Source: Dyadobacter sp. CY312
GTDB lineage: Bacteria; Bacteroidota; Bacteroidia; Cytophagales; Spirosomataceae
Direction of reading: 5' to 3'
Assembly (NCBI RefSeq): GCF_021390535.1
Contig: NZ_JAJUXG010000021.1
Span: 43,941-107,940, forward strand
DNA length: 64,000 nt
Below the pieces are notes generated by a model. The model worked only from the letters and a program-made list of their open reading frames with translations, made no database searches and was not told where the DNA came from. Positions 62,098 through 64,000 of the stretch are shown here, one piece after another; positions within the stretch are counted from its first letter, which is position 1; every line of letters begins with the position of its first letter. A program made the translations under genes and the position numbers.

Positions 62098-62127
62098 AAA
62101 GGCCCCCGATTTCGCGGAAGCCTTTCA
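62098..62127 (-). terminator. Terminator of the MFS transporter gene
   Basis: AAAGGC/GCCTTT stem on either side of a G/C-rich loop, 24 bp past the stop at 62151, with TTTTTC following on the minus strand. Confidence 0.75.
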
Positions 62128-62150
62128 CTTATGAACTCAAAAGATAGTCA

Positions 62151-63395
62151 CTATTCTTCTTTTTCAATAAAATCCATATCCTTGGTGAATGTCTCTTCTA
62201 TAAAATAAAGTGCAAGCAGGGCAACAGCGCTCGTACCTACTCCCAATAAAAGTCCGCTCTGAATAACACCGATATCTGGTTTGAACTGCACAAATAAGGC
62301 GGCAAGCGGGATGGTTGCTCCTCTTACGAAATTTGGTACGGTGGTGGCAACGGTTGCCCGCAGGTTGGTTCCGAACAGTTCTGCTGCAATGGTGATGAAC
62401 AAAGTCCAATACCCATTACAGAAACCGAGCAAGGCGCAAAGTGTGTAGAAAGAGAATGGATCAGTGATCGGAATCAACAAATAGCCGACAACCATGGCAA
62501 GCGAAAGGATAATAAAAAGACCGATCACTTTCTTTCTGCTTTTCAGGTATTGACTCAGCAGTCCGCTCACTATGTCGCCAAACACTTGTCCTGAAAAAGC
62601 AAGCATAACCGCTTTTCCTGCATTAATGCCGTCTACTCCTTTTGCTATTCCAAACTCTGGGGAGAAGGTGATTAGAATACCCACAACGAACCAGATTGGA
62701 AGCCCAATGAGAATCGCCATCAGGTATTTGGAAAGACGTTTCCAATTGGTAAGTATCATCAATACATTGCCTTTGTCAACCGCCTTTTCCTTTACTTTAT
62801 CAAAAATGCCAGATTCGAATACGTTGAAACGTAATACGAGTAGCAGAAGTCCCATACCTCCACCTACGAAATAGGAGATCCGCCAGGCAAAGAGGTCGGC
62901 TACAAAATAGGCAAGAATGGCACCCAACACGCCTAGTGTTGCAACGAGTGTAGTTCCATAACCTCTTATTTCTTTCGGAAGCACTTCGGTAACCAGTGTG
63001 ATGCCGGCCCCGAGCTCACCAGCAAGGCCAACCCCGGCAATGAAACGAAGAATAGCGTATTGATCCAGAGAAGTTACAAAACCGTTTCCGATGTTGGCAA
63101 GGGAGTACATTATGATTGATCCAAAGAGTACGGATAACCTGCCTTTTTTATCGGCAATAACGCCCCACAGAACTCCACCGATAAGCATTCCGGCCATCTG
63201 GTAATTGAGAAGAGTAATTCCTTCTGTCAGTAATTGGTCGTCGGGCACATTCAATGCTTTTAAACTGGGTACACGTACCACGCTAAAAAGAAAAAGGTCA
63301 TACATATCGACCAGATAACCAAGTGCTGCCACAATAACCGGCACCTGTAAAAGTTGCGAAAGCAAAGACGGACGAGATTCGGAATGAATGGACAT
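62151..63395 (-). CDS. Major facilitator superfamily transporter, metabolite:proton symporter type
   Basis: 414 residues with about twelve hydrophobic segments. The first begins VIVAALGYLVDMYDLFLFSV. MFS signature motif A occurs as GVIADKKGRLSVLFG between segments two and three. Other blocks are RFIAGVGLAGELGAGITLVT and GYGTTLVATLGVLGAILAYF. The layout fits the sugar/aromatic-acid/sialate-type symporters. Substrate unknown. It lies 155 bp downstream of the truncated SDR gene on the same strand. Confidence 0.93.
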   Translation of the reverse strand: MSIHSESRPSLLSQLLQVPVIVAALGYLVDMYDLFLFSVVRVPSLKALNVPDDQLLTEGITLLNYQMAGMLIGGVLWGVIADKKGRLSVLFGSIIMYSLANIGNGFVTSLDQYAILRFIAGVGLAGELGAGITLVTEVLPKEIRGYGTTLVATLGVLGAILAYFVADLFAWRISYFVGGGMGLLLLVLRFNVFESGIFDKVKEKAVDKGNVLMILTNWKRLSKYLMAILIGLPIWFVVGILITFSPEFGIAKGVDGINAGKAVMLAFSGQVFGDIVSGLLSQYLKSRKKVIGLFIILSLAMVVGYLLIPITDPFSFYTLCALLGFCNGYWTLFITIAAELFGTNLRATVATTVPNFVRGATIPLAALFVQFKPDIGVIQSGLLLGVGTSAVALLALYFIEETFTKDMDFIEKEE

Positions 63396-63550
63396 GGGTT
63401 TAGGAATGAGCTATCAGCCGCAGCTTTTAGGCTCTTTTATTTGTGAGTTACATTTTAAGCAAGAAATACAGCTAGCTTCCATGTTAGGTGAGACAAGCTC
63501 TATTTTCAATCACAATGTTGCATACGCGCTGAAAACAGCGTATTGCGAAT

Positions 63551-64000
63551 TTATAGTCTGTCGATCAGCATACCTCCGTCTACACCAATCACCTGACCGG
63601 TTGAGTAAGGGAAATCTCCCCTCGTGAGAGAAGCCACCGCTTTGCCTACATCTTCCGGCGTTCCCCATCTTGGTTGCAATGCGATTCCTCCCTGAAACAG
63701 GTTGTCGTATTTTTCCTGTACTTTGGAAGTCATGTCGGTAGAAATAATGCCTGGTCTTACCTCATACACCGGGATAGCATATTCCGCCATTCTAACAGCA
63801 AAAAGCAGGTTTGTCATAGCCAATCCTGCTTTCGATAAACAATATTCTCCACGATTGATAGACGCCACGGTGGCAGAAATGGACGTCACGAAAACGATTG
63901 ATGCCTCGAAGGCGTGATTGTTTTGTTTGGTGTGCGCCATTTTTTTCGCGATTGCCTGCGTCAGGAAAAATGGCCCTTCCAGATTGGTCTTCATTACTTC
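63551..64000 (-). CDS. SDR family oxidoreductase, 3-ketoacyl-ACP reductase-like (partial, N-terminus beyond right edge)
   Basis: The frame continues past 64000; the visible start EVMKTNLEGPFFLTQAIAKK corresponds to the middle of an SDR. The N-terminal Rossmann part is missing from the window. Seen are VFVTSISATVASINRGEYCLSKAGLAM-type catalytic residues (Ser, Tyr, Lys in SxnYxxxK form: Ser-Ile-Ser, EYCLSK) and the C-terminal QVIGVDGGMLIDRL. The nearby MFS gene suggests a small sugar or acid metabolism unit. Substrate unknown. Confidence 0.9.
   Translation of the reverse strand, partial: EVMKTNLEGPFFLTQAIAKKMAHTKQNNHAFEASIVFVTSISATVASINRGEYCLSKAGLAMTNLLFAVRMAEYAIPVYEVRPGIISTDMTSKVQEKYDNLFQGGIALQPRWGTPEDVGKAVASLTRGDFPYSTGQVIGVDGGMLIDRL

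Noticed and set aside
1..64000. tRNA or rRNA genes
   Set aside because: I looked for TPsiC-arm and rRNA-like segments in the intergenic gaps and saw none; a tRNA scan would be decisive.

Overview
The window looks like a chromosomal segment of a Bacteroidota bacterium, most likely of the Cytophagales (Dyadobacter/Spirosoma type). The reasons are a SusC/SusD pair, a TonB receptor paired with a DUF4249 lipoprotein, a giant secreted beta-helix protein whose visible end resembles type IX secretion (T9SS) cargo, and promoters of the Bacteroidota form TTG-N17-20-TAnnTTTG. The genus is an inference. I saw no rRNA, tRNA, CRISPR array, transposase or phage module.

Layout. 1-6.2 kb (minus): a surface or secreted protein of more than 2,050 residues made of repeated pectin-lyase-like modules, running off the left edge. 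7-16 kb: housekeeping genes (xylose isomerase, PpiD-type foldase, SCP2 protein, PdxJ, YqeY, CvpA, a lipoprotein hydrolase, RlmN). 16-21.8 kb: Pit phosphate transporter, NadA, NadB and a PIG-L deacetylase, interrupted by several families of intergenic repeats. 22.6-31.8 kb: SusC/SusD, a patatin and a metallo-beta-lactamase-fold enzyme on the other strand, then a GH92 alpha-mannosidase; SusCD plus GH92 could form a small glycan-use locus. 32-50.6 kb: many exported hydrolases (two S9 peptidases, an M24 peptidase, an esterase, an M3 oligopeptidase, an SMP-30 lactonase), with threonine aldolase, DUF421 and the DUF4249/TonB receptor pair.

50.6-59.7 kb, nearly all on the minus strand: a PIN toxin with its antitoxin, a divergent GTP cyclohydrolase II, two DUF1801 proteins, DUF4180, an NAD(P)-binding protein, an ankyrin protein, a DinB-like protein, a RibD/DHFR-like reductase, a YiaA/B protein, DUF4369 and DUF6624 proteins and a Tat-exported Gfo/Idh/MocA oxidoreductase. 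59.8-62 kb: two paralogous small exported proteins flank a HigB/HigA-type module, and both paralogues carry the same promoter architecture with a 21-bp palindrome. The right end has an MFS transporter and a truncated SDR.

The features most worth a second look are the modular beta-helix giant, the duplicated small exported proteins with their shared operator, the divergent RibA-like enzyme, and the four repeat families (GGTCTGAACG pairs, CACAGAG inverted repeats, GCCTTTCAGGC REP-like elements and degenerate GAAGTTAAG tracts). Several starts were moved inward from the longest open frame because the longer version begins at a TTG or GTG codon, runs into a repeat or promoter, or hides a signal peptide.
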